Assembly: GCA_015680685.1 (NCBI GenBank)
Contig: MNCI01014171.1
Coordinates: 3,293-37,257, forward strand
Reading direction: 5' to 3'
DNA length: 33,965 nt
Source: Gnetum montanum
Taxonomy: Eukaryota > Streptophyta > Gnetopsida > Gnetales > Gnetaceae
Below, in pieces: positions 9,311 to 20,253 of this stretch (position 1 is the stretch's first letter; the number at the start of each line of letters is the position of its first letter). Position numbers and translations under genes: made by a program. The notes below the pieces were generated by a model. The model saw only the letters and a list, made by a program, of their open reading frames with translations. It did not search any database and had not been told where the DNA came from.

Positions 9311-10002
9311 AAATTAAATAAAAAGAGCTACAAACACTGGTTATGAGACTTGTCTTGACTCCTCTAACTAAGTCCCTTTGACACTTCCTACCTTCTCTCC
9401 TATTTGCAATGGTGGTTATTTTTTTGGGGCATTCTTGTGTCTCAGGGGATGGACTAGCCTTAAAATATCGATGCGAAGTCACTGAAAGTTGTTGGTTTTG
9501 ATCTGGATTAAGAAATGATCCTAGCAGGTCAATTAATCACAAACTTCACAAGAGGCTGTATGTGACCATAATTAGGAACTCCATTCAACTTTCTCTATCA
9601 TCCATTTATGCTTTCCATATCTCACCTCACTGTTGATTTCATGTTTTGATTCAGTGTTCTGGTTTGATGTGTTGGGTTTCTCAGTTAGTTACTTTCAAGT
9701 TTTTGCACTTAACTTTCCATAATCATTAATCATCCATGGAGCCCACATACTCATTGATTTGAAGTTACACAAGGGCATAAAGGGCCTGTGCCTTCTTTGG
9801 GAAGGACCCACTTGCATATCTTTTGGTTTGGTTAAGTTAAGTTCTTTACTCTTAGACATTATTACAATCAAATTCTTTTTATTTATCCCATCCATGTCAT
9901 CCAAATTGTACAAACCTTCACAATTGTTTGTAATGAATTCCTTTTTATTGTTGTGAATACCCTCTTTCCACTATTCCTTGTGTCAAGGTTTCTCTTAATT
10001 AT

Positions 10003-10248
10003 ATGGATTGCTTCTCTTATTTAACCCATTCATTAGTCTTTCCACTAACAATAACAAGCAATCAATTTATCACAATCATAACTTGGCTAAATAAAATCAT
10101 CAACAAGACAAGGTATTCAACCATTATTTATGTACTATATATATTAATCCTTGGTTTTGTTATGATTGCAATGGAAAGCGTGGAGTGCAACATGACTATC
10201 GTCACCAAGGAGGATGCAACCATATCACTCACAGGAGATTGTTCATGA
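10003..10248 (+). other. Short frame with one hydrophobic segment, unknown
   Basis: An 81-codon open frame encodes a hydrophobic stretch (YVLYILILGFVMIAM) that could span a membrane, followed by a short polar tail with Asn-X-Thr. It lies between the conserved noncoding block and the 3' LTR of the deleted element, where some Athila-lineage elements carry an extra ORF. It has no counterpart I can see in the larger element. At this length and base composition it may be chance. Confidence 0.2.
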
Positions 10249-10522
10249 CTGCTAGATCTCTTCTACCTCTCTGTCATTCTTCTATTGCCAAGAGGGGTTG
10301 GATGTCCTTTGGATCCATTGGTGTTCTTTCCTAATTTTCATGCACATCAATTTTGTACATAATTGTAATATTGTATGCTCAGGCACTTTTGTATTTGTCT
10401 GTTTTCTCTATGTCACTCTGCATGTTAGTCAAATGAGTCCACACGCCCCTAATATATTTTGTAAAAAAATTGTTCCTCTTCTTCTATACTCGAGGACAAG
10501 TTTTCATTCAGTCATGGTAGTA

Positions 10523-11655
10523 TGATGAAGTTGTTACTCTAATTATTAAAGAAATTATTATTGGATTGGTTACTCTAATTATTAGAGTAGTTATTCCCAT
10601 GTTACTTTTGGGTCTATAAATACAACACCTAGGAACGCAATTGGGAACATGTTTTTTACTAGTTAAGTAGCAAAACTTTTGAAGTCTATCTATTTGAAAG
10701 TTAGAATATTTTCCAAGTGCCCAATTTAGGAGGTCTAAGTGTGAATGAATCTTTATTCAGGCATTAATGTACCTAAGCACACCACTGTGCTAGGAATAAA
10801 GATGAGCTTTTTGATTTATCGTTGCAACACTTGAGATTTGTTTTCTTATGCATTTATTTTATTTTATGAACTTTGGATTCATGTTATTAGTGTAGCAATT
10901 CATTTTGATCAATTAAGAAAATCAATTAAATTACACAAGCACGACCCCTTCGAGCATACATGTGCCACTTGGTAGCTTAGAAACGATTAGCACTTGATAG
11001 CCTAGCAATGTTTGCACAAGGTTCAAGATGTGTCTGAGAAGTGGGGAATGGTTACTTTTGGTAGGCTAGATTAGACCATAGTCTACTTAGCAATTAATTA
11101 CTTTCACTTTCATTCTTATTTACATAGAATTTATTTACTTTAATTGTTGATTATTTATTGGTTCCTATCTTGTTAATATTTCCTTTATTGTCATTTACAC
11201 TTCCTGTTGCTAACACAGAATAAGTATGACTTAATCATGAACATTTAATTGTAACTGCATGGTAACCTAGTAGTGTATCTAGTAGTATTCAAGTAATGTG
11301 TGCTTGGAGTTCCCAAAAGTAGTACACAAGGTCTAATACATGTATGGATGATTAAGGATAGATGCCCATCACACTTTGGTTAACTTAGAATTTACTTTAT
11401 GTTGCCTATAAGCTTAATCAAGATTATTTCCCATTGTCTCTAGGAGTATCCTAGTTTACAATCACATCATACACCTTACTCTGGACTAAACCATATGTGA
11501 TAAAGAAAATACTATTCTAGGTGGGAAGATAGTGAACTGTGATCAATGTAGAACTATCTACGTGCCACAACTAGTCCATCCACGGAGTTCGAATAGATCA
11601 TGCATACACTCTTGTATTCGTATGGTTTAGCGTAGGGGTACCTTGTCACTCATCA
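10523..11655 (+). repeat. 3' LTR (LTR C) of the deleted element
   Basis: The LTR begins TGATGAAGTTGTTACTC and ends GTCACTCATCA, 1133 bp. U3 is short (92 bp to the TATA box) with two or three CTCTAATTATTA units. TATAAATA lies at 10615-10622 and an AATAAA poly(A)-type signal at 10795-10800, just before AGATGAGCTTTTTGA. The 3' end carries CGTAGGGGTACCTTGTCAC, the family's conserved edge. It is the closest in the window to solo LTRs A and B, which it matches in inverted orientation. Confidence 0.9.
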
Positions 11656-11660
11656 CTAAG

Positions 11661-12100
11661 CAAGATATTACTTTTATTAAATTACATTATGTGAAAGCTA
11701 ATGATAGGATTGAATGAGATTTTATTATTTCTTATCTTTATAAATTGGGATTTGGTGATTATTTTATTTATCTTATCTATATCCTAGTCACTAATGCTAA
11801 TGCTCAAGTAGTTACTAATTTTGCATTAAGTTTATGTTTTTCTTTTCAATAGTTAGTTTGTGAAGGTTTTCATCTAGCTCTCTATCTTTTTATTATTATT
11901 ATAAACTTTCTTTCACATAATCTACATTATGATCTACAATGGAATTTCATTAAGGAAATTTTGATTGATGGTCAAGATACTCAATTACTTAACATGCAGT
12001 TTACAGATGATTTTTTCTTTATTTGATCAACAATTCTCTACAAAATATCAATACTCTTTTAGTAAGGAGTGAAAACCCATGAGGGAACTTATGAATAAGG
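11661..12100 (+). pseudogene. LINE reverse transcriptase, 3' half (interrupted)
   Basis: Directly after the CTAAG duplication, one plus frame with a few stops reads KLHYVKANDRIE, YKLGFG, VCEGFHLALYLFIII and QFTDDFFF. These correspond to the LINE blocks K(L)DY.KA(Y/F)D.(I/V)W, the 'VRQGCPLSPYLF' block and the catalytic (Y/F)(A/T)DD box. The first aspartate position is His here. Together with 7034-7359 this gives the core of one reverse transcriptase domain. Sequence from about 12100 to 12600 may be the decayed connection region, but I see no further motif. Confidence 0.85.
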
Positions 12101-12730
12101 ACAAGATTTGATCCTCTTCATATCCTAGATGAAGGGTTTTCCAAGATTGGTTGTAAGGATGAAAATTTGAAAGGGTATCCTTAAAACCATTAAGCTTTTT
12201 CTTTAGACTCACGCTTTGATGATCTAATCTACTCTAAAGTTTCTTAATATCATTTTTCATTTTTTGAGATTTGATACATCCCTAGTTTCAAATATGTTAA
12301 ACTATGAGTGGATTAATCTTTCAAGAAAATATTTGATTATACTCTTGAATTGAAGTTCCAAGTTATGGGTTTAATTCTACTTGATAATACTAAATTATAA
12401 AGTTCCAATTTGACTATTTGTCTTAGGGATAAATATTTTTTATTAGAACTTTATAACTTAGCATTTCCCACCAAAATCAAACTCATACCTTAAAAAAATT
12501 TCAATTAAGAATCTAACCACTTATTTAAGGATCCAAAGTCCTAGTTTATAAAACCTCATCACCAGTTTACTTCTTAAGTTTAGTCCAACATTATATAAAT
12601 TAATTCAATATATACTTTAGCACCTATTTTGATACTTGATTTAATAAGTGGTAAAATACCTTAAAATTTTCCATTTTAGCATTAGATGCATCATATCAAG
12701 TCTTCATCCCTCCTTGAATAATTCAAAATA
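12101..12730. other. AT-rich sequence, possible LINE remains
   Basis: No open frame or recognisable motif is present. Position and base composition suggest decayed 3' LINE sequence running up to the gap. Confidence 0.35.
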
Positions 12731-13410
12731 NNNNNNNNNNNNNNNNNNNNNNNNNNNNNNNNNNNNNNNNNNNNNNNNNNNNNNNNNNNNNNNNNNNNNN
12801 NNNNNNNNNNNNNNNNNNNNNNNNNNNNNNNNNNNNNNNNNNNNNNNNNNNNNNNNNNNNNNNNNNNNNNNNNNNNNNNNNNNNNNNNNNNNNNNNNNNN
12901 NNNNNNNNNNNNNNNNNNNNNNNNNNNNNNNNNNNNNNNNNNNNNNNNNNNNNNNNNNNNNNNNNNNNNNNNNNNNNNNNNNNNNNNNNNNNNNNNNNNN
13001 NNNNNNNNNNNNNNNNNNNNNNNNNNNNNNNNNNNNNNNNNNNNNNNNNNNNNNNNNNNNNNNNNNNNNNNNNNNNNNNNNNNNNNNNNNNNNNNNNNNN
13101 NNNNNNNNNNNNNNNNNNNNNNNNNNNNNNNNNNNNNNNNNNNNNNNNNNNNNNNNNNNNNNNNNNNNNNNNNNNNNNNNNNNNNNNNNNNNNNNNNNNN
13201 NNNNNNNNNNNNNNNNNNNNNNNNNNNNNNNNNNNNNNNNNNNNNNNNNNNNNNNNNNNNNNNNNNNNNNNNNNNNNNNNNNNNNNNNNNNNNNNNNNNN
13301 NNNNNNNNNNNNNNNNNNNNNNNNNNNNNNNNNNNNNNNNNNNNNNNNNNNNNNNNNNNNNNNNNNNNNNNNNNNNNNNNNNNNNNNNNNNNNNNNNNNN
13401 NNNNNNNNNN
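12731..13410. other. Assembly gap, 680 N
   Basis: All bases are N. Apparent open frames that cross it on both strands are meaningless. Confidence 0.99.
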
Positions 13411-13745
13411 AAAATATCTAACCTTACGTCAAATAATACCATTGCTTTTCTATTGACATCAGTCTTGGGTTACAATATCCATCTCTCAAACCATGTGAGC
13501 ACACTTACCGAAATTAGAATCCCCAACATTAAGTTGATGAAATTTGCTGTCTTCACCGTTTAGATAAATATTTTTATGATTAAAATAATCATGATTATAT
13601 ATTAAAACCTTAACTTTATGAGTTTGACTACATTTATTACGGAAAAAATTAATGAAATGCTAATGCAGTTATTGTTTGAACTGTAGAAAGCAAATGTGGG
13701 TTTTTATTAAGAAATTTCACTCTTTGTTCTCTGCTCATTGTTATC
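13411..13745 (+). repeat. Dispersed direct repeat, copy 2
   Basis: This is the diverged second copy of 103-461, beginning at the gap edge, so its true left end is unknown. It ends at the same CTCATTGTTATC point as copy 1. Confidence 0.85.
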
Positions 13746-13852
13746 CTTTGGCAAGTTTTAAAGTTTTTGCTAAAAATTAAAGTGAAAATTTGGTTTGTTT
13801 TCCAAAGGTTCTATTTTGATTTTGGCAAGGTGTCAACATGGGCTTTGCTAAA

Positions 13853-13990
13853 AACTTTCTAACAACTACTGTGAATTTTCTACCAAAACCCAAACATCCA
13901 TTCTAAGGGGGATATGATACCCATGCTAGCTTTCAAAAATCTAGCAACTACTATGAATTTTGTTAAAGCCCAAACATCCACATAGGGGGC
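13853..13990 (+). repeat. Two-copy imperfect tandem repeat
   Basis: Copies at about 13853-13912 and 13932-13990 share 'AGCAACTACT or ACAACTACT, TGAATTTT, then CCCAAACATCCA, then AGGGGG'. No coding role is apparent. Confidence 0.65.
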
Positions 13991-14688
13991 TTGGTGGAAA
14001 AAAAAAGGTATTAAGTTATGGAAAGAACTTGGATGGAGGTCCTCCTAGTGCCAAAAAATTGTTGTGACTGAAAATCTCAGTCACTAGAAATAGAAAAAAA
14101 AGTTAGCAATAGAGCTTTAACCTTGGATCCCAAGGGCCTCCAAAAAATAGGATTCAAGGTGCCCTGGAAAGTCTAGTAGATCACCTCTGGACTTGAAAAA
14201 TGTAAACAAGTGTAGAAAAATAAAAATGTAATGTAGATTTAAGAAAATAAATGCATCAAAATGGAAAAAGTAAATCTATCTTATACAAAAATAGAATTGT
14301 AAACTTTATTTTAACAGAAATAATGAATGGTTCAATAAATTTGTATAAAAATAGTACCTAAAGTGGCAAGGGGCTTCACTTTCATGGGGTTCAAAATCCA
14401 TTGAAACTGCTACAACCAACTCCATGATCTAGAGGTTCTGCAACTCCTAATGCTTTTGAACTTTACTTCTCTTCTCCATAGATCTACAATATTGGTGGTG
14501 CAAGGGATGAGATGTGTGAGAGGATTTTTCTATCAAGAATATCCATGTTGGGGGTAAATCCAAAAATGCTTAGCGTTGGTACCCAAAACTCAAAAAAATT
14601 AAAAGGGGGGTAACATTGGCTATGCAGGTTCCATGCTAGGGATTTAAGAAGATGCATATTTTTAGGTGTGTAAGAGCTCTTGAATGTG

Positions 14689-14792
14689 AAAAATTGTTGA
14701 AAATTGAAAAGTGTGAAACCCTTTCATGATCTTAATGCTNAAAAAATTGTTGAAAATTGAAAAGTGTGAAACCCTTTCATGATCTTAATGCT
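14689..14792 (+). repeat. 51-bp direct repeat flanking a single N
   Basis: 14689-14739 and 14742-14792 are identical and are separated only by N (14740) and one A. This is what an assembler leaves when two contig ends that truly overlap are abutted instead of merged. Confidence 0.85.
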
Positions 14793-17623
14793 TGGGTTCT
14801 ATAGGGTTTGAACCATAAATTTGGCTGCAAATTTTGCTTGATTGATGCTACAAATTCTAACTTGATTGCTACAAATTCTAGCTATGTGCAAGTGTGGTGG
14901 GTGTTCAAATATAATGGGTTACTATGTATGGTAAGTATTATACCCCCATGGCAATTCTATTTACTAAAAATAGTAAATGGGAATTCCATCCTTGCTAGCT
15001 ATTCCACCCACACTAGGCTGTCTAATAGGAACATTAATATGCAAAATCCTTGCTAGAGTTGATGTAATGCTAGAATCTTGGGCCATGCTAAAGCAATGTT
15101 AGGGGATGTAATGGTAATGGTAGGGATAATGGTTATATGTCCCCCTCCCCTCCACACCCCCCTTCTAAAATTTCCCAACACTGCGCATGGTTGATATCTT
15201 ACCCTCCAATGCAAAGGGTAGGTGGGTCACATCCCCTAATTGGTATCTCTAGGATGAAAAATGTTATACACCCCATAAAACTTATAAAAATGTCAATTTT
15301 GACATCCCAAAAGGCATTTTTAACATCCCCCCACCCCCAACCAAAATATTAACATCATATGACTTTTTTCACTTGGGGGATAATCACTTATGAAGCATTT
15401 TTCAACTCTAAAAGTATAAAATATGTGAGGTTTCACCTCATGGGTTATAGTCTTCACATTTACAATGAATTTTAGCCTTGAGTTTAATGAATGGGGATTA
15501 TCAAGGCTACAACTTGCAATTTTGGTGGTGTTCCACTACAATCATTAGGAGTTAAATTCTAACATCAAAGGATTGAAGAGCAAGTGGACTTACCTTTAAA
15601 CAAAGGTGGCAGTATTATAGAAGTTCTATCTACATTAGAAAAGGTACTGCTAGCTCATGTGATTTGCATGATCCTATAGCTTAGAGTTTCCTTCATCATG
15701 CTACTTTTAGTCACTTACAATTTAATTTAAAATAGAAAGGTAATTCCATTAGTGCAAGCTCTGATGACTTGCACCCATGTCACAGTCCTTGTGGATCCTT
15801 TTCACTTAGTTCAGTTATTCTACAATTTGGATTTGAATACTCAACCATTGGACTGCTAATCATAATATCCTGCAATAGTTAATGAACTTGAAGATTCTTC
15901 TTTGGACAAGAAGCTACAACCCACACTCAATCATAGAAATTAGTTGAAAGTTATTGTAACCATTAACAAAAGTTGTTTTTGCATTGTTTTTAAGTAGAAA
16001 TACTAGAGGAATTTCATAGAATTTCAACTTAGATGCTTAGAGAGAGAATAGAGAATATATTTCATAGAATTTGTAGATCTAGGATTAAACATTTTCATCA
16101 TTGTAATGATAATTATTTCTTGAGATTGATGTTTAAATGCAAATGTCTTTTTTCTTTGTTAGTCTTTTATTAGTGTTTTATTTACCCAACTAGTGATAGG
16201 ATCTATTAACATGTGACTCACAACCACTAGCCTTTTGGAGAATTGGCTATAGTTATGAACACACCTATGCTATGTACTAGCCATAGGGACAAACACACCT
16301 ACATTTTCCCAGTCTTAGGATGAGGCCTGAGACAAGTGCCTCATTGATGCATCAGAATGGGGGTCAATCCACAACTAGCTCTAGGGTGCATTATCACTAA
16401 TTGGTCCTATGCTAGCACCACCCATTAATGACTGTTATAAGTGTTGTTGGGAAGACGTGCAACTCCAGGCTAGCTTAAGCTAACACATGTTGCAAGTAGA
16501 ATACATCAAAAACAAACATAACATTACTACATTTATCCATACCTAATAGTCACATTCATTTCATGAAAACAATATCACAACTTGAAAAAACAAAATTTTG
16601 CACCACATACTTCTTGAACTACATATAGTTTCGTAAAAATGACATCTTTTGCAACCTCTAAGATGATGTATGCCAAAAGAGAGAACAAATTCCATAATTA
16701 AAAAGTACATTTTAAGAAGATCCCAACGACAATAATTTCACCTCAATCGAACTCTTGGAATCAAAGTTATGTGTGTTTAAATTTTAATTATTTAAATAAT
16801 AAATAATAATATTACATTATAACTATAATAATAAATTCCTAAAAACTTCCACATAACAACAAGCCCATAAAACTATAATATTCCAACAATGCTAGTCTCA
16901 TCAACATCACATCTAATATTTTACAAGTCCACATCATTTCATATGTCACATATTTATTAATAAACAATCCACAACCAAAGCCGTAAAATTTTGAGAAATC
17001 TACAAAACAACATGGCCAAGCTCAATATTTTAACTATTTGTCTCACATGCCCACATTTCATGATCATATACATTAATTGGACATAAAATACAGGGAAAAG
17101 GTAAAGACAATCCGTCAATTAAAATTGTTGCAGTAGAAAATATGAAACAAGCATAAATCCTCAAAAATCTAGCAAAACTTTGTTTTGCTCCAAAAAAGTT
17201 TCACACCTACATAGATACAACTACAAAAATCCCAAATCCAAGATTAGAGTAATAGAAAGCAATCCATAAAGCTAAAATTCTAGAAAAGGAATAGAAAAAT
17301 AGAAGATAACCTAAAGATGGAAAAGAAGAAAGTCATAATTAGATTCTATTTTTGTCAAAGCAAAAAACATGAAGCCCAAATTCTTATTGCTTGTAGTGCA
17401 AGAGGCGATGAGAGGAAAAACATGTTCTTTTATTTTTGTTTTAAACAAAAACTATGCTTAATTCATATGCTTTGTAAAAAAGAAGGAAAGTTTCTTTGAA
17501 AAATAGAAGAGTTAGAGAATTTTCGAAGGCACAGAGGAGAGAGAAATAACAAATTTTCATAAAGTATGAGATCATAGGAAAATTTCTTAACTTAGAAGAT
17601 GCAAGGTTGCCTGGGCTAGGGCA

Positions 17624-17674
17624 GGGGGGTATGGGAAGGGGGGAAAGTGGAGGTGGTGGGTGGAGGGTGGAAGA
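17624..17674 (+). other. G-rich tract with quadruplex potential
   Basis: Runs of six, three, six, three and three G occur within about 50 bases, with short loops (GGGGGG TAT GGG AA GGGGGG, later GGTGGGTGGAGGG). It sits in a purine-rich plus-strand segment. Whether it folds or has a role cannot be told from sequence. Confidence 0.5.
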
Positions 17675-18365
17675 TGGGTTGTGATGAAGGTAGGATAGGT
17701 GGTGGAAAGGTTGAAAAATCTTCATGGCAGGGTAAGGGGAAAATTTTCTAAGGGCTATGGAAGCTAGAAACTTTTCTATGGCATGGAATTGGTGTGGAGG
17801 AGTTAGAAAAATTTTCTAAGTTTTCAGGGTAAAATTGAAGCCTATAAATTTTTTAAGGCATGGAAAATTGAAAGCTAAGTGTAAAGCATAAGAGTAAGAG
17901 GATGAAATATTAGGATCTTTGGTTGTGCTCTAGCCTATATGTTTTTGCTAAATATGATAGATCTATGTTAAAATGTACTTACATGAATATTTGCATGGGA
18001 ATTAAGAACTATGGGATAGGGAACTATTGTTTATGGATTTTGTATTTTATATATTTCGTGTTCTCTATGCTTATGAGATTTTTAAATTTTTTTATTTCTA
18101 AAAAATTTTCTCTGTTTCTAACTTTGTGATTTTTTTTGGGGAACAAAAACAAAGCAAACACTAAAAGAAACATGTGATAAAACATGAAACAAAGAAGAGT
18201 AAATACTAGAGCAAGGTAATAATCAAGATTATGCTAAACATGTAGACATGATTGAAAATAAAAAAGAGGAATAATTGAACTAATGTAAGGAAGCTAAAAC
18301 TAATTTCGTACTAAGAACATAAAAGATAAAAAAAGGTAAAATAGAAAAACAAGAAAAAATATTTA

Positions 18366-18556
18366 AGACTACAATGCCTTAGACCTAGCATTAGACCTAG
18401 TGGGATCCTTAATATCCTTGATGGATTCAACAATGTCTAACTTACCAAATCCTAGATCCATAAATTTGTAGGTGCTAGATGACCAAGGAATGGTTATGTT
18501 AGACTTGTTAACTTCTTTCTCTAAGGACGTTTGACCAAAAAGAGTAGGTTGAGATC
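18366..18556 (-). pseudogene. Short coding-like fragment cut by an LTR insertion
   Basis: On the minus strand about 60 codons are open and read like real protein (TLFGQTSLEKEVNKSN, YKFMDLGFGKLDIVESIKD), ending in a stop near 18372. The upstream side is cut at 18557 by the end of LTR E; the apparent start codon further up lies inside the LTR, so the true N-terminal part would be beyond the inserted elements and outside the window. I recognise no family. It could be host sequence or part of another mobile element. Confidence 0.3.
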
Positions 18557-19360
18557 TGATGAGTGACAAGTACCCCCTATGCCCAACCATAGAAATCACA
18601 AGTGTTCACACACAATGCAATTCAATTTCGTGGATGAGACTAATTTTTGCATCTAGATCGTTATGCCTTAATTGTAGTTCATTGTCTTCCCATTTGGACT
18701 AGTGGTAGCTTTCTCATGTATGGTTTGGTCTAGAGTGAGGCATATGATTCTTGATGTTGTTTCGGCCTTATGCTACTCCTAATGATAATAGAAAAATTAA
18801 TTATTTAGTCTAATTAACAATGGAAAGTAAAGTCTAAACTAGCGTGCAAGCAATGAGTGTTCATTCCTAGCTTACCATACATGTCCTAAACCCATGTATC
18901 CACTACCAAGATTACAAAGCACTAAGCTACTAGGAAAACCAAGTAATAATGCTACTGGAATTACTAAGTGAATATGTTTTTATGCTTGAGAATGGTCGTG
19001 CTTATTCCACCAATTCATTAATATGCATGGAAATGTAAATATTAACTAAGTACATGAAAAGTAAATTGCATGGAAAATAAATATAATCTAAGTCAAAGTG
19101 CTACAATGAATAAGAATCAATCTCAATCTTATTTCCATTCATAGAATGTGTCCAAGTATATTTCCACTCAAATAACACATCATAAAACTAACTTAGATCC
19201 ATAATATGGGCATTCACTAATTTTTCTCTAAGACTACGGAATAAATCTACAAGAGTCTACCTAAGGATGGAATGAAAGTTATCTAGATTGTGTCCCCAAG
19301 TGCTGTATTTATAGTCATGCACACATCCCACTATATCAAATATCTGATAATGTAGCACGT
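18557..19360 (-). repeat. LTR E, main part (3' LTR of a minus-strand element)
   Basis: The LTR begins with its outer 3' edge TGATGAGTGACAAGTACC at 18557 and runs to 19360, where the large plus-strand element is inserted. The remaining 79 bp are at 32552-32630. Joined length, with one target copy removed, is about 883 bp, close to the 873 and 894 bp of the large element's LTRs. The TATA box on the minus strand is at 19306-19313. The 5 bp outside the LTR are AGATC (18552-18556), the expected place for a target duplication whose partner is off the window. No primer binding site follows 18557, so this is the 3' LTR. Confidence 0.8.
19356..19360 (+). other. Target duplication, left copy (CACGT)
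   Basis: This 5-bp word precedes the left LTR. CATGT at 32547-32551 follows the right LTR and differs by one C-to-T change. Confidence 0.85.
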
Positions 19361-20233
19361 TGATGAAGTGTTCAGTTGATATGTTGAATGGACTATGTTA
19401 ACAAAGCCTTGTTGATCTGGCTATGATGATGTGACCCCATTGATGTAACCATCCATGCATTAACATGACCTCATTAATGCAAGGTCTGTCTCCTGCTATA
19501 AATATGTGTGCACTCGTAGCATTTATGACATCTTTTGGAGATACTTGTAGTGAATATCTTGTAGTTTGTTCTTGTGGAAGTTAGAATATTTCCCAAGTAC
19601 CCACAGTAGGAGTGAGAAGGGTGTACAACTCTTTATTCTAGCGGTAATGTACCTGAGCCCATTGGTGTGACTAGAAATAAAGATGAGCTTTTTGAACATT
19701 CCTTGAAGTAGTTAAACATGTTAATGTTTTAACATTTTAATAATTTCAAAAGCATTTATTATTATTATTTTATGGTTCTAGCCCTTTTCATAGTTATAAG
19801 AACCATAGACACGACCATCTCGAACATATACCTAACACTTGGCAACCTAGTAACACTTAACATCTGGTAACCCAATAATGGTTAGGACATGCTCAAGATG
19901 TGTACAGAAGATGGGATCGGTTGTTTATGTTACAGATAGTTAAGCGATAGAGTAGAGTAATCATACAATTACATAGCATTTCATTTCCTACACTAGAAGA
20001 ACCAAACCTTAAAGATAAATAGAAAACTGATAAAAATCATCTACCTCAATTTCACTCAACCATTGCCTAAAATATCACAAGTGAGGTTGGGAAGACAATG
20101 GCCATTCTAACTAAGGTTTTTTCTGCCAGAGTTTTGTGTACATAAATGTTTGCAATCTTTAGAATTTGACTGAGTCGTGTGTGAACACTTGTGATTCATA
20201 TGGTTGGGCGTAGGGGTACCTCACCGCTCATCA
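19361..20233 (+). repeat. 5' LTR (LTR D) of the large element
   Basis: The LTR is 873 bp, from TGATGAAGTGTTCAGTTG to CACCGCTCATCA, with TATAAATA at 19497-19504 and an AATAAA at 19676-19681 followed by GATGAGCTTTTTGAACATTC. It differs from the 3' LTR at many positions (roughly 15-20 percent by eye, mostly transitions). U3 lacks the 21/15-bp array of the A/B/C group, so this is a distinct subfamily. Confidence 0.92.
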
Positions 20234-20234
20234 T

Positions 20235-20253
20235 TGGCACCATTGCTAGGGCC
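20235..20253 (+). promoter_or_regulatory. Primer binding site, tRNA-Asp type
   Basis: TGGCACCATTGCTAGGG starts two bases after the LTR. The complement of the plant tRNA-Asp 3' end begins TGGCGCCGTTGCCGGGG; the four differences in 17 bases are all transitions. Athila and Tat elements commonly use this primer. Confidence 0.8.

Larger units (their letters stand above)
8526..10522 (+). other. Post-pol noncoding region of the deleted element
   Basis: This T-rich sequence is collinear with 26540-27860 of the large element. Shared landmarks include TTTTGTTTTACACCATCATT, GCTAATAAGATG, GTGAGTCCACATCATCCACC, ATTCAAAGCACA and GGACCCACTTGCATATC. The last block also occurs, inverted, at about 33605-33660 in the minus-strand element. 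The region ends just before the 3' LTR with CTCGAGGACAAG...CATGGTAGTA, in the position of the polypurine tract. Shared noncoding sequence in decayed copies indicates common origin. Confidence 0.8.
7360..11655 (+). mobile_element. Internally deleted LTR retrotransposon of the TGATGA family
   Basis: A 4.3-kb element lies in plus orientation with perfect 5-bp target duplications CTAAG at 7355-7359 and 11656-11660. Its 5' LTR is reduced to roughly the first 65-70 bp, its 3' LTR (10523-11655) is complete, and no protease, reverse transcriptase or integrase remains. What is left is a gag-like stretch followed by a long noncoding region that matches the post-integrase region of the 19361-32546 element. 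It is inserted in a LINE reverse transcriptase gene. One internal deletion running from U3 into gag and another from gag to beyond integrase would explain the structure. Confidence 0.85.
13746..18365. other. Anonymous AT-rich region without recognisable genes
   Basis: About 4.6 kb holds no reading frame with a recognisable domain and no LTR of the family seen elsewhere. Internal features are a two-copy 50-60-bp repeat (13853-13990), a 51-bp direct repeat around a single N (14689-14792), a C-rich patch (15141-15162), and a purine-rich plus strand from about 17280 to 17900 with a G-rich core. The short frames at 14808-15056, 15137-15352, 17317-17499, 17441-17725 and 17923-18129 are low-complexity or chance. 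Confidence 0.55.

Noticed and set aside
10003-10248. Env glycoprotein candidate
   Set aside because: One hydrophobic segment in 81 codons is too little; no cleavage site, signal peptide or homologous frame in the larger element.
12648-13442. Long frames of about 240-257 codons on both strands
   Set aside because: They consist of N and have no information.
14064-14084. Small hairpin GTGACTG...CAGTCAC
   Set aside because: A 7-bp stem is common by chance and has no terminator or element context.
15141-15162. C-rich patch as minus-strand quadruplex
   Set aside because: Only three good G-runs on the complementary strand with a longer loop; weaker than 17624-17674.
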